Assembly: GCF_013177695.1 (NCBI RefSeq)
Contig: NZ_WOEY01000065.1
Span: 1-64,000, forward strand
Direction of reading: 5' to 3'
DNA: 64,000 nt
From: Paraburkholderia solitsugae
GTDB lineage: Bacteria; Pseudomonadota; Gammaproteobacteria; Burkholderiales; Burkholderiaceae
Shown here: positions 7,421 through 19,231 of the stretch, in pieces
Layout of the letters: every line of letters starts with the position of its first letter
How positions within the stretch are numbered: position 1 is the stretch's first letter
Position numbers and translations under genes: made by a program
Notes under the pieces: generated by a model
Told to the model about the DNA's origin: nothing
What the model saw: the letters and a program-made list of their open reading frames with translations, nothing else
Database searches by the model: none

Positions 7421-7453
7421 GCGATGTCGGTCAATCGCCCTCTCATGCTTTTT
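7415..7453 (+). terminator. Riboswitch-controlled intrinsic terminator
   Basis: GAGG (7415-7418) pairs with CCTC (7439-7442) and GCGAT (7421-7425) with ATCGC (7434-7438), with a 2-nt bulge, followed by a T5 run at 7449-7453. The 5' arm overlaps the conserved GGGAGG at the end of the aptamer. Ligand-bound aptamer and terminator are therefore mutually exclusive, the usual ON-switch design of this class. Confidence 0.65.
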
Positions 7454-7476
7454 CCCAACCGATACCTGGAGCCTCC

Positions 7477-8232
7477 ATGTCGACGCAAACCTCAGTCGAT
7501 CTCGCACCGATCCCGCATGTGTTGTGGGAAACGGTGATTCCCGCCGGCACGCACTGGTCCGGCGTGCTGCGCCGTGGCGTAGCGCTGCGCATTGTCGATG
7601 CCGAGGGCGGCGCCAATCTGGCCGCCGTGTTCTACCGGCATGACGAGCCGCTCGAACGCTACAACATGGCCGATACGCTGAAGGCGCAGCACACCGCGCA
7701 TCTGACGCGCGGCCACGTGCTCTATTCGGATATGGGTCGCGTGCTCGCCTCGATCACGGCCGACACGCTCGGCTGGCACGATCCGCTGGGCGGCCTTGGC
7801 GATGCCGAACTGTTCGCGAGCAAGTACGGCGAAGCCCGCTATCAACAACACCGCAATGCGATGGTCCGCAACGGCCGCGACAGCCTGCTGCTCGAACTGG
7901 CCAAACACGGTCTGGGCACGCGTGATCTCGTTGCCAACATCAACTTTTTCAGCAAGCTCGCCATCGGCGAGGACGGCTCGCTTAGTTTCGTGCCGGGCCA
8001 TTCGAAAGCCGGCGCGGCGTTCGATCTGCGTTTCGAAATGGACACGCTCGCCGCGTTCTCGAGCGCGCCGCATCCGCTGAATCCTTCCTCCGAATACGAA
8101 CCGAGGCCCGTCAAGCTGATCGCGTACCGCGCGTATGCCACCGACGCCTCCGTGCCGGCCGACGATCCCTGCCGCTCCGCCTGTCCCGAGAATGAGCGCG
8201 GCTTCGTCAACACCGATCGTCTGTTCGTTTAA
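7477..8232 (+). CDS. Carboxyguanidine deiminase subunit (DUF1989, urea amidolyase-associated protein 1)
   Basis: The 251-aa product belongs to DUF1989, the family long named urea amidolyase-associated protein 1. Visible family blocks are LWETVIPAGTHWSGVLRRGVALRIVDAEGGANLAAVFY, MADTLKAQHTAHLTRGHVLYSDMGRVLASI and TRDLVANINFFSKL. With its neighbour it forms the heterodimeric enzyme that converts carboxyguanidine to allophanate plus ammonia. ATG 7477 has TGGAG about 5 nt upstream; the longer frame upstream is riboswitch RNA. It is the first gene after the guanidine riboswitch, and the next gene follows 11 bp later. Which subunit name (CgdA or CgdB) applies I leave open. Confidence 0.9.
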   Translation: MSTQTSVDLAPIPHVLWETVIPAGTHWSGVLRRGVALRIVDAEGGANLAAVFYRHDEPLERYNMADTLKAQHTAHLTRGHVLYSDMGRVLASITADTLGWHDPLGGLGDAELFASKYGEARYQQHRNAMVRNGRDSLLLELAKHGLGTRDLVANINFFSKLAIGEDGSLSFVPGHSKAGAAFDLRFEMDTLAAFSSAPHPLNPSSEYEPRPVKLIAYRAYATDASVPADDPCRSACPENERGFVNTDRLFV

Positions 8233-8243
8233 GGAGACCCGCG

Positions 8244-8896
8244 ATGCCCATCATCGAAAGCAAGCTCGACATCCGTCACGCGGTCTACGACCTCACGCTG
8301 CCGTCCGGCGAACCATGGCTGCATGAAATCAAGCGCGGCCAGCTGTTCCGCATTCTCGATCTGGAAGGCAATCAGGCCGTCGACACCCTGTTCTACAACA
8401 GCGCCGATCTGCTCGAACGCTACAGCGCGCAGGACACGATTCGCGCGCAACGCAACCTCTATCTGTCCGCCGGCAGCGTGCTGATGTCGAACCTCGGCAA
8501 GCCGATGCTGACCCTCGTAGCGGACACGTGCGGGCGCCACGACACCCTCGGCGGCGCCTGCGCGGCCGAGAGCAACACGGTTCGCTATGCGCTCGACAAA
8601 CGCCATATGCACAGCTGCCGTGACAGCTTCCTGCATGCTATTACACATTGCACGTGTGGCGTGGGCACGCAGCTCACCAAGCGCGACATCGTCAGCAATA
8701 TCAACTTCTTCATGAATGTACCGGTGACGCCGCTCGGCAAACTGACTTTCGAAGACGGCATTTCGGCGCCGGGAAAATACGTCGAGATGCGCGCCGAGAT
8801 GGACGTGACGGTATTGATCTCGAACTGTCCGCAGCTGAACAACCCGTGCAACGGCTACAACCCGACGCCCGTGCGGCTGACCATCTGGGACGCCCA

Positions 8897-8900
<4 letters not shown>
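8244..8900 (+). CDS. Carboxyguanidine deiminase subunit (DUF1989, urea amidolyase-associated protein 2)
   Basis: The 218-aa product is the second DUF1989 protein of the pair. It shows LPSGEPWLHEIKRGQLFRILDLEGNQAVDTLFYN, ADTCGRHDTLGGACAAESNTVRY, HSCRDSFLHAI and RDIVSNINFFMNVPV. Several conserved Cys and His residues (CGRHD, HMHSC, HCTCG) could bind a metal. An AAGGAGACCCGCG ribosome site precedes the ATG. Its TGA overlaps the carboxylase ATG (ATGA), a sign of translational coupling. Family knowledge: the two proteins act together on the product of guanidine carboxylase. Confidence 0.9.
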
Positions 8901-12516
<3,616 letters not shown>

Positions 12517-12520
<4 letters not shown>

Positions 12521-14088
12521 AACAACACGATGATCTGTTCGAATCGATGTCGATTGCAGCGCTGCAGTCGCGTTACCGCGATGGCAGCCTCACGCCGGCG
12601 CAGTTGGTTGACGCCATTGCCGCGCGCACCTCGGGGGACGATCCTCATCACGCGTGGATTCGACCGCTGAGCCGCGACGAGATGATGCGCTACGCCGATG
12701 CACTCGGAGGCCTGGAAGGTGTGGATAGGGAGGCACTCCCGCTCTACGGCATTCCGTTCGCGATCAAGGACAACATCGATCTCGCCGGGATCCCAACGAC
12801 AGCCGCGTGCCCCGCGTATGCCTACACGCCCGACAGAAGTGCGGCGGTCGTACAGCGTCTGATTGCGGCCGGTGCGATTCCAATCGGCAAGACCAACCTC
12901 GATCAGTTCGCAACCGGTTTGTCCGGGCAGCGTTCGCCGCACGGCGCATGCCGTAACGCCCTCGACCCGCGATACGCGTCGGGGGGCTCCAGCTCCGGCT
13001 CGGCGGTGTCGGTCGCGCTCGGCCTCGCGGCGTTTGCGCTGGGCACCGACACCGCCGGCTCGGGACGGGTGCCGGCAGCATTTCATGGCCTGCTCGGACT
13101 GAAGCCGACCAAGGGTGTGCTGAGCACGCTCGGCGTGGTGCCGGCCTGCAAGTCGCTCGACTGCGTGTCGATCTTCGCGCGCTCGGCGAACGATGCGCAA
13201 CGCGTGTTCGAGGTGGCGCACGGCGTTGCTGAAGACGATCCGTACGCGCGCGAGTTTCAGCCGCTCGATCAGCCGGGGCCGCTGCTGCAGTCGCCGCCAC
13301 GCTCGCTGACTCTGACGGCGCGCGCATCAGCGCCGCGGGTTTTGCCACCGTCGTTACGCGGCGTGCGCTTCGGCGTGCCGCGCGCCGACCAGCTCGAATT
13401 TTTCGGCGACAGATCCTACGCCCAGGCCTTCGACGCGGCGCTGACACGCTTGCGCGAAGCCGGCGCCGAGCTGATCGAGATCGACTTCGAACCGTTCCTT
13501 GCCACTGCGCGGTTGTTGTACGACGGGCCGTGGGTGGCCGAGCGGCTCGCCGCGCTCCGCGAGTTCGCCGACACGCAGCCGGACGCGTTGCATCCGGTGA
13601 TCCGCGAGATCCTCGGCGGCGCGGCACGTTGGAGCGCCGCCGATGCGTTCGCCGCCTTCGACCGCCTTGCCGTCCTGCGCATGCAGGCTGGCCGGGTGTG
13701 GCAGCAGATCGACGCGATCGTCACACCGACCTCGGCCACGACGGCCACCGTCGACGAACTCGAAGCGGATCCGATCCGTGTCAACTCGCGCTTCGGCTAC
13801 TACACGAACTTCGTCAATCTGCTCGACCTGTCCGCACTCGCCGTGCCGGCGGGTGTCTGCGCGAGCGGCGTGCATGCCGGGTTGCCATTCGGCGTGACCT
13901 TCGTCGGTCGCGCGCATCAGGACCTCATGCTGCTCGATCTGGCGCGTGCATGGCTCGGTGAAACGGCACCCGGGCAGAGCCGTGCGAATGCGGCCTCATG
14001 GTCCGCAGGCGGTGCTCGGAATGCGAACAATGAAGGCGAAAGCGGCGCGACCGAACACTGCCTCGGAGAATCCCATGACCGTTATTAA
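12517..14088 (+). CDS. atzF: Allophanate hydrolase, amidase domain only
   Basis: The 523-aa product is an amidase-signature enzyme with the Ser-cisSer-Lys triad: K84 (AIKDNID), a serine of the GGSSSGSA loop (158-160) and nucleophile S182 (DTAGSGRVPA). It converts allophanate to ammonia and CO2. The family domain ends near LLDLARAWLGET (about residue 476). The remaining tail (residues about 477-523) is not conserved and there is no AtzF C-terminal domain; none is hidden in another frame before the next gene. A separate copy of that domain is encoded at 566-1024. ATG 12517 overlaps the carboxylase stop. The 3' end overlaps the permease start by 14 nt. Confidence 0.9.
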
Positions 14089-15046
14089 CAGAAGCGACTG
14101 GTTCGCGGTGCGCCGCGAACTCTCCGTACGCGGCAAGTGGCTATTGGGCCTCGGCTCGTTTTTGTTGCCGCTTCTCGTATGGTCCATCGTCAGCTACGTG
14201 CCGTTCGTCTGGCATCCGCAGGTGCTGATCGAGAGCCCGGGCAGTGTCGACTATTTCCAGCCCGGCATGCGGGTCGACAAGGACGTGTTCGCCGACGAGC
14301 TGAGTCATGCGCGAGTGGGTCACACCGACTTGCCGACCGGCGAGCCGGTCAACCCGGTGTACCTGCCCGCGCCCCACGAAGTGCTGCGCGCGTTCTACAC
14401 CGCGTTCACGACGCCGCCCGCGTCGCGCGACGGCGTGTGGTTGCATCAAAGCCTGTGGCACAGCATCCAGGTGATCTTCTGGGGCTTTCTGCTGTCATCG
14501 GTGATCGGTGTGCCGATCGGCATCGTATGCGGTACTTACAGCGCGATCGCACGGCTGCAGGAGCCGTTTTTCGAGTTCTTCCGCTACTTGCCGGCGCCCG
14601 CGTTCGGCGCACTGATGGTGGCGATTCTCGGCATTTATGACGGCCCGAAGATTGCCATCATCGTGATCGGCACGCTGTTCCAGCAGGTGCTGATCGTGGC
14701 GAACACCACACGCAAGCTGGAGTACGGCCTGTTCGAAGCGGCCATGACGCTCGGCACGAAAAAACTCAAGCTGCTCACGCATGTGGTGATTCCTGGCATC
14801 CTGCCGGACCTGTATCGCGACCAACGTATTCTGCTCGGCTGGGCATGGACGTATCTGATCGTGGCGGAACTGGTCGGCACCAGCTCCGGCATTACCTGGT
14901 ACATCACGCAGCAGGCGCGGTATGAGCATTTCGACAACGTCTACGCGGCGATCATGATGATCGGGATCATCGGACTCGGCACCGATCTCGTGCTGGCCTA
15001 TGTCGGCCGCAAGCTGTTTCCGTGGGACCGCACGCTCAAAGCGTAG
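14075..15046 (+). CDS. ABC transporter permease, NitT/TauT type (probable guanidine uptake)
   Basis: The 323-aa inner-membrane protein has about six to seven hydrophobic segments, starting with GLGSFLLPLLVWSIVSYV. It carries the family EAA-like loop (LEYGLFEAAMTLGTKKLKLLTHVVIPGILPDLYRDQRI) that docks the ATPase. A long periplasmic loop follows the first segment. ATG 14075 has CGGAGAA upstream and overlaps the amidase gene. With the ATPase at 15137 and the binding protein at 2765-3844 it would form a complete importer. Co-transcription with guanidine-degrading enzymes supports guanidine as cargo, by inference. Confidence 0.88.
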   Translation: MTVINRSDWFAVRRELSVRGKWLLGLGSFLLPLLVWSIVSYVPFVWHPQVLIESPGSVDYFQPGMRVDKDVFADELSHARVGHTDLPTGEPVNPVYLPAPHEVLRAFYTAFTTPPASRDGVWLHQSLWHSIQVIFWGFLLSSVIGVPIGIVCGTYSAIARLQEPFFEFFRYLPAPAFGALMVAILGIYDGPKIAIIVIGTLFQQVLIVANTTRKLEYGLFEAAMTLGTKKLKLLTHVVIPGILPDLYRDQRILLGWAWTYLIVAELVGTSSGITWYITQQARYEHFDNVYAAIMMIGIIGLGTDLVLAYVGRKLFPWDRTLKA

Positions 15047-15080
15047 CGGATCCGTTCGCGCTACGGCCTGTTGCCATCTA

Positions 15081-15120
15081 TTGCACCGCACTGCACCGCA
15101 CTGCACCGCACTGCACCGCA
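15081..15120. repeat. Tandem 10-bp repeat, four units
   Basis: Four consecutive units of (C/T)TGCACCGCA lie in the 90-bp gap between the permease stop and the ATPase start, ending 16 bp before the ATPase ATG. The ribosome site AAGGGA lies just after them. Unit number could vary by slippage and alter spacing or mRNA structure before the ATPase gene. Confidence 0.9.
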
Positions 15121-15136
15121 TTCAAGGGATTCAATC

Positions 15137-16048
15137 ATGCTAAATCCGCAACCGATTCCGTCGTACCTCATCCAGTCCGAAGCGGTGCGCGAGCGTTTCG
15201 ACCGTCTGAAGTCGCGCGAGGTGATCCTCGAAGTTCGTGACCTCGACAAGCGCTTCGAGAGTCCACAGGGCGAATGCACCGCGCTGAACGGCATCAGCTT
15301 CAAAACGCACCGGCGCGAGTTCGTCTGCGTGATCGGACCGTCGGGTTGCGGCAAGTCGACCTTGATCCGCATTCTCGCGGGCCTCGAGCGGCAGACAAGC
15401 GGCAGCGTGCTGCTCGACGGCAAACCCGTGGAGGGGCCCGGCGCCGATCGCGGCATGGTGTTTCAGGGCTACACGCTGTTTCCGTGGCTGACGGTCAAGA
15501 AAAACGTCATGTTCGGTTTGAAGATGAACGGCCACAGCAGCCTGCATGCCGAGCGCGAAGCGCTGCAATGGCTCGATCTGGTCGGTCTGACGAAGTTCGC
15601 CAATGCGTATCCGCATCAATTGTCCGGCGGGATGAAGCAGCGCGTGGCGATTGCTCGCGCGCTCGCGAACCGGCCGCGTATTCTGCTGATGGACGAGCCG
15701 TTCGGCGCGCTCGATGCGCAGACACGCGCGAAGATGCAGACGCATTTGCTCGATATCTGGCGCAATATCGATGTGACCGTGCTGTTCATCACGCACGATC
15801 TGGACGAAGCGATTTTCCTCGCCGACCGCATCCTGGTGCTGAAGGCCAATCCCGGCGAGGTACAGGAATTGATCGAAGTGCCGGTCCCCCGTCCGCGCGA
15901 TTATTCGCAGGTCACGTCAGCGGAATTTCTTGCCACCAAGGCCCGGCTCGAAGCGCTGATTCATCCGCCCTCGGCAGCCGCCGATGAAGACGATGTCGTC
16001 AGGCCGCATATGGTCCGGATGGTGGACGTGGAGGACAACGTCGAGTAG
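15137..16048 (+). CDS. ABC transporter ATP-binding protein, NitT/TauT type
   Basis: The 303-aa product has Walker A GPSGCGKST, Q-loop MVFQGYTLFPWLTV, signature LSGGMKQR, Walker B ILLMDEPFGALD and switch H in FITHDLDEA. The C-terminal extension (after about residue 245) is acidic. ATG 15137 has AAGGGA about 7 nt upstream. It is the last gene of the riboswitch operon and energises uptake with the permease at 14075. It converges on the M81-family gene with only 34 bp between. Confidence 0.93.
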   Translation: MLNPQPIPSYLIQSEAVRERFDRLKSREVILEVRDLDKRFESPQGECTALNGISFKTHRREFVCVIGPSGCGKSTLIRILAGLERQTSGSVLLDGKPVEGPGADRGMVFQGYTLFPWLTVKKNVMFGLKMNGHSSLHAEREALQWLDLVGLTKFANAYPHQLSGGMKQRVAIARALANRPRILLMDEPFGALDAQTRAKMQTHLLDIWRNIDVTVLFITHDLDEAIFLADRILVLKANPGEVQELIEVPVPRPRDYSQVTSAEFLATKARLEALIHPPSAAADEDDVVRPHMVRMVDVEDNVE

Positions 16049-16082
16049 GCACGACCGTTGCCGTTGCCCCCGCTCTGCGCAC

Positions 16083-17579
16083 CTAGCCAACGAACGACGC
16101 GCCCATCGGCCGTGTGCGGATGCCGGGCGTGAGCCTCGTCCACGGCAAGTCGCCCGGATCGGCGGTCATCGGACCGGGTGCCTTGGCAACCAGCACGGCG
16201 TGTGCAATCGGCTCGAAGTCCGCCCGGAAATGCACCGAGCTCTTGTTCACGAGTATTTTCATCTGCTCCGGCTCGATGCCCGCGACCCGGTAAAGATTGC
16301 GGTCGAGCATCTGCGCCTTGGTCGAACTCACGGCAATCCGCACGCCGCCGATCTTCAGGCAGGCGACGGGCCCGAGGTTCACCTGCATGCCGTGCATCAT
16401 CGGCCCGTCGTAGCGGCAACGGCCGTCGGACAGCGCCACGACTTCGAAGCGGCCTGCGAACGGCGTGTCGCCCGGCACGTTCGAGCGGCCGCCGAGCGTC
16501 AACTCAAGCGTTGCGCCTACTCCTGCCGCGTGCGCTTGCGCGGCCGCTTCCGGATCCCAGATCAGGCCGAGTGCGGCGTCTTGTGCGCCTTCGGCCAGCA
16601 ACGCGCGCAGCATGCCGGTCGTGTTCGAATCGGCGCCCGCGCCTGGATTGTCCTGGGTGTCCGCAATCACGACAGGTTTCTGCGCCGTGGCGGAGAGGCG
16701 CATCGCTTCAGTGACGGCAGCCGTGGGCGATAGAAACGGCACGGCCCATAACGCTTCGTCGCGCAGCATGGTGTCGTAGAGCGCATCGACGGCCGCGCGC
16801 GCTGCCGCTGCATTGTCGCCATAGCCCCAGATGACCGGGCCGCATTCCGGAAAGTCGGCAGCCGGAAAGCCCGGCGCAAACGACAGCGAGACGACCTGAT
16901 CCTTTTCCAGCGCGCCGAGTGCCTCGTACATCGAGCGAGCCGGCTCGAGCAGGGTGCACATGCCGTTGATCGGAATCAGAAACGGCAAGCGGCGTGAGGC
17001 GCGCACGAGCGGCCTGCGCTCGTCCAGCAGACGCGCGAGCAGGCGCTCAGCCCGTGCCCCCGCAGCCGCCATGTCGACGTGCGGATAGGTACGGTAAGCG
17101 ACCAACGCATCCGCGCTCGCGAGCATGCGTTCGGTCACGTTCGCGTGGAGGTCGAGCGAGGCGACGATCGGCACCGATGCACCGACCTTCGCCCGCAGTC
17201 GCGCCAACAGTTCACCTTCGCCGTCTTCCACATGCTGCGCGACCATCGCGCCATGCAAGTCGAGATAGATGGCGTCGAAACCGCCGGCGCCGGCGGCCGC
17301 GACGATCTCGCCGGCAATCCGCTCGTAGGCGTCTTCGGTCACTTGGGCGGATGGGCTTGCAGCGGTCCAGATCACCGGCATCAACGCATGGCCGTGCTGC
17401 TCGCTCGCAAGAATGAAGCCGCCGATCGGCAAATTGACGTCGCGTAGCGCGAGCACGGCATCGCCGCGTGTCATGGCCGGATGACCCTCGCCACGCACAA
17501 AGCTTTCGTAGGTCGCGGGTGAGGGCGCAAAGGTATTGGTCTCGTGCTGGAAGCCAGCAATCAGGATCTTGAATGCCAA
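16083..17579 (-). CDS. M81 family metallopeptidase-like protein (MlrC family)
   Basis: The 498-aa product resembles microcystinase MlrC. Probable zinc-site motifs are FQHETNTFAP near the N-terminus, DAIYLDLHGAM and VASLDLHANVT, plus the C-terminal MlrC domain (SNVPGDTPFAGRFEV ... TKAQMLDRNLYRVAGIEPEQMKILVNKSSVHFRADF). Most family members probably cleave small peptide or amide compounds. I chose TTG 17579 because GGAGAG lies 7 nt upstream and homology starts at once; an ATG at 17633 would add 18 unconserved residues. It lies downstream of an MFS carrier on the same strand, suggesting uptake and breakdown of one compound. Confidence 0.85.
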   Translation of the reverse strand: MAFKILIAGFQHETNTFAPSPATYESFVRGEGHPAMTRGDAVLALRDVNLPIGGFILASEQHGHALMPVIWTAASPSAQVTEDAYERIAGEIVAAAGAGGFDAIYLDLHGAMVAQHVEDGEGELLARLRAKVGASVPIVASLDLHANVTERMLASADALVAYRTYPHVDMAAAGARAERLLARLLDERRPLVRASRRLPFLIPINGMCTLLEPARSMYEALGALEKDQVVSLSFAPGFPAADFPECGPVIWGYGDNAAAARAAVDALYDTMLRDEALWAVPFLSPTAAVTEAMRLSATAQKPVVIADTQDNPGAGADSNTTGMLRALLAEGAQDAALGLIWDPEAAAQAHAAGVGATLELTLGGRSNVPGDTPFAGRFEVVALSDGRCRYDGPMMHGMQVNLGPVACLKIGGVRIAVSSTKAQMLDRNLYRVAGIEPEQMKILVNKSSVHFRADFEPIAHAVLVAKAPGPMTADPGDLPWTRLTPGIRTRPMGASFVG

Positions 17580-17647
17580 GTTAATGCTCTCCGTTGAAGA
17601 AGCCGGCGCGCAGGGTCGCGCCGGCATGTCCATTGAGTCGGGTCACC

Positions 17648-17687
17648 CAGTTTCGTCACTGAGTTTTGTCACTCAGTTTCGTCACTG
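17648..17687. repeat. Three short imperfect tandem repeats
   Basis: Three copies of a 13-14 bp unit, AGTTT(C/T)GTCACT with TGAG or CAG linkers, lie between the MFS stop (17720) and the start of the M81-family gene. Next to them a GC-rich inverted repeat (GCCGGCGCG / CGCGCCGGC, about 17600-17625) could form a hairpin in the mRNA leader. Confidence 0.7.
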
Positions 17688-17719
17688 AATCAGCGCATCG
17701 CGTCACGCGAGCCGGCGCG

Positions 17720-19027
17720 TCAGGCCCGGCGAGCCTGCAGGGCGACAGGCGAAGGCAGGCGATTCGCGACCAGCAGGATCGCGCCGAGCGCCAGCAGCCC
17801 GACCATCACGTACAGGCCGGCTTGCAGGCTGCCCGTCGCCATCTTGGCCCAACCGATAATCGTGGGGCTCAGAAAGCCGCCCAACAGGCCGATGGTGTTG
17901 ATCAATGCGATGCCGCCGGCGGCCGCATCGCCCTTCAGATAAGCGGACGGAATGGCCCAGAAGACGGTGTAAGAGACCCACATCATCGCCGTGGCGATCG
18001 TCATGAAAAGCAGCGACATCACGAGATGCCCACTCGCAAGCGTCGCGACGGCCAGCGACACCGCGCCGATGAGCGCCGGCGCCGCGCTGTGCCAACGCCG
18101 CTCGCCGTGGCGATCCGAACTGCGTCCGCCGAGATACATGCCGATCACCGCAGCGATGTAGGGGATCGTCGAATAGAGGCCGATCTGCATCGTGTCGGTC
18201 ACGCCGTCGGCTTTCAGAATAGTCGGCAACCAGAAATTCACCGTATAGATGCCGCAGATCACGCAGAAATACGCGATCGCCATCAGGTACACGCGGGGAT
18301 CGCGCGCAATCTGGCCGAACGAGTGATGTGCCACGGCCGGCGCGCCCAGCCCGCTGTCGAGCACCCGTTTGTCGTCGGCAGAGAGCCATTTCGCATCGGC
18401 AGGGCGATCGACCAGGAAGAACCACGCGATCACACCGAGCACGATGCACGGCAGTCCTTCGACCAGAAACATCCATTGCCAGCCGGCGAGTCCGTAGGCG
18501 CCCGCAAAGGCCGTCATGACCCACGTCGACAGCGGGCCGCCAACCACGCCGCTGAGCGGCCCGGCGATCATCACGGTCGCGATCGCGCGCGCCATGCGGG
18601 CCTCGCCGTACCAGTAGGTCAGGTAAAAGATCATCCCCGGCGCGAAGCCGGCTTCGAATACACCGAGAAGAAAGCGCAGCCCGTAAAACATCGGCACGTT
18701 GTGGACGAACAGCATCGACGCGGACGTGAGACCCCACAGCACCAGAATGCGGCTGATCGTCTTGCGTGCACCGACTTTCGGCAGCAGCAGATTGCTCGGC
18801 ACTTCGAACAGCACATAGCCGAGAAAAAAGATGCCCGCGCCGACGCCGTAGACCGCATCGGAAAAACCCAGATCGCTTTGCATCTGCAGTTTCGCGAAGC
18901 CGATGTTGAGCCGGTCGAGGGACGCAAACAGATAGCAGATGAGCAGGAACGGCAACAAACGCCAGTTGAGCCGGCTGTAAAGCGCTGTGGCCTCGTCGGC
19001 ACTCGGATTCGATGGAATAGCGGACAC
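17720..19027 (-). CDS. MFS transporter, anion:cation symporter (ACS) family
   Basis: The 435-aa product has twelve predicted membrane segments and the ACS signature: RLLPFLLICYLFASLDRLNIGFAKLQM in helix 1, then YGVGAGIFFLGYVLFEVPSNLLLPKVGARKTISRI and RFLLGVFEAGFAPGMIFYLTYW. Relatives import carboxylates such as tartrate, phthalate or galactarate. The M81-family gene follows on the same strand after about 140 bp, and a LysR regulator is divergent at 19232, so the three probably form one catabolic unit. Substrate unknown. Confidence 0.92.
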   Translation of the reverse strand: MSAIPSNPSADEATALYSRLNWRLLPFLLICYLFASLDRLNIGFAKLQMQSDLGFSDAVYGVGAGIFFLGYVLFEVPSNLLLPKVGARKTISRILVLWGLTSASMLFVHNVPMFYGLRFLLGVFEAGFAPGMIFYLTYWYGEARMARAIATVMIAGPLSGVVGGPLSTWVMTAFAGAYGLAGWQWMFLVEGLPCIVLGVIAWFFLVDRPADAKWLSADDKRVLDSGLGAPAVAHHSFGQIARDPRVYLMAIAYFCVICGIYTVNFWLPTILKADGVTDTMQIGLYSTIPYIAAVIGMYLGGRSSDRHGERRWHSAAPALIGAVSLAVATLASGHLVMSLLFMTIATAMMWVSYTVFWAIPSAYLKGDAAAGGIALINTIGLLGGFLSPTIIGWAKMATGSLQAGLYVMVGLLALGAILLVANRLPSPVALQARRA

Positions 19028-19144
19028 GGACAGCCTCCAGGGGAACGGTTGCGAGCGGCGGATACGGAACGACTAGGCGATCACGGGGTATCGATCTTTT
19101 TTTTTTCAGGTAACGCGCCGATAGTCGGTAACCAATAACTGAGT

Positions 19145-19187
19145 AGCAACAGCAACTAAAGTGAAGTAATGTTGCTCGTTAGGCAAC
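19145..19187. promoter_or_regulatory. Candidate LysR operator between the MFS and LysR genes
   Basis: The divergent region contains AGCAACAGCAAC (19145-19156) and GTTGCTCGTTAGGCAAC (19171-19187). The latter has GTTGC/GCAAC arms with a 7-bp spacer. Clustered half-sites 45-90 bp before the LysR start fit an autoregulated LysR promoter. A T11 run lies at about 19095-19107. Confidence 0.45.
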
Positions 19188-19231
19188 GCTCAACGATTGA
19201 CGGAAAAGGGCAAAGCCAAAGGAACCAGACG

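Noticed and set aside
13946..14074. A frameshifted allophanate hydrolase C-terminal domain after the amidase
   Set aside because: No frame between the end of the amidase domain and the permease encodes the expected motifs, so this is absence and not a simple frameshift.
15081..17687. Tandem repeats as a possible CRISPR array
   Set aside because: Units are only 10-14 bp with no unique spacers, and no cas genes are present.
17666..19138. A long plus-strand frame opposite the MFS gene
   Set aside because: It is antisense to a well-supported twelve-helix transporter and its product is a His/Arg/Asp-rich shadow.
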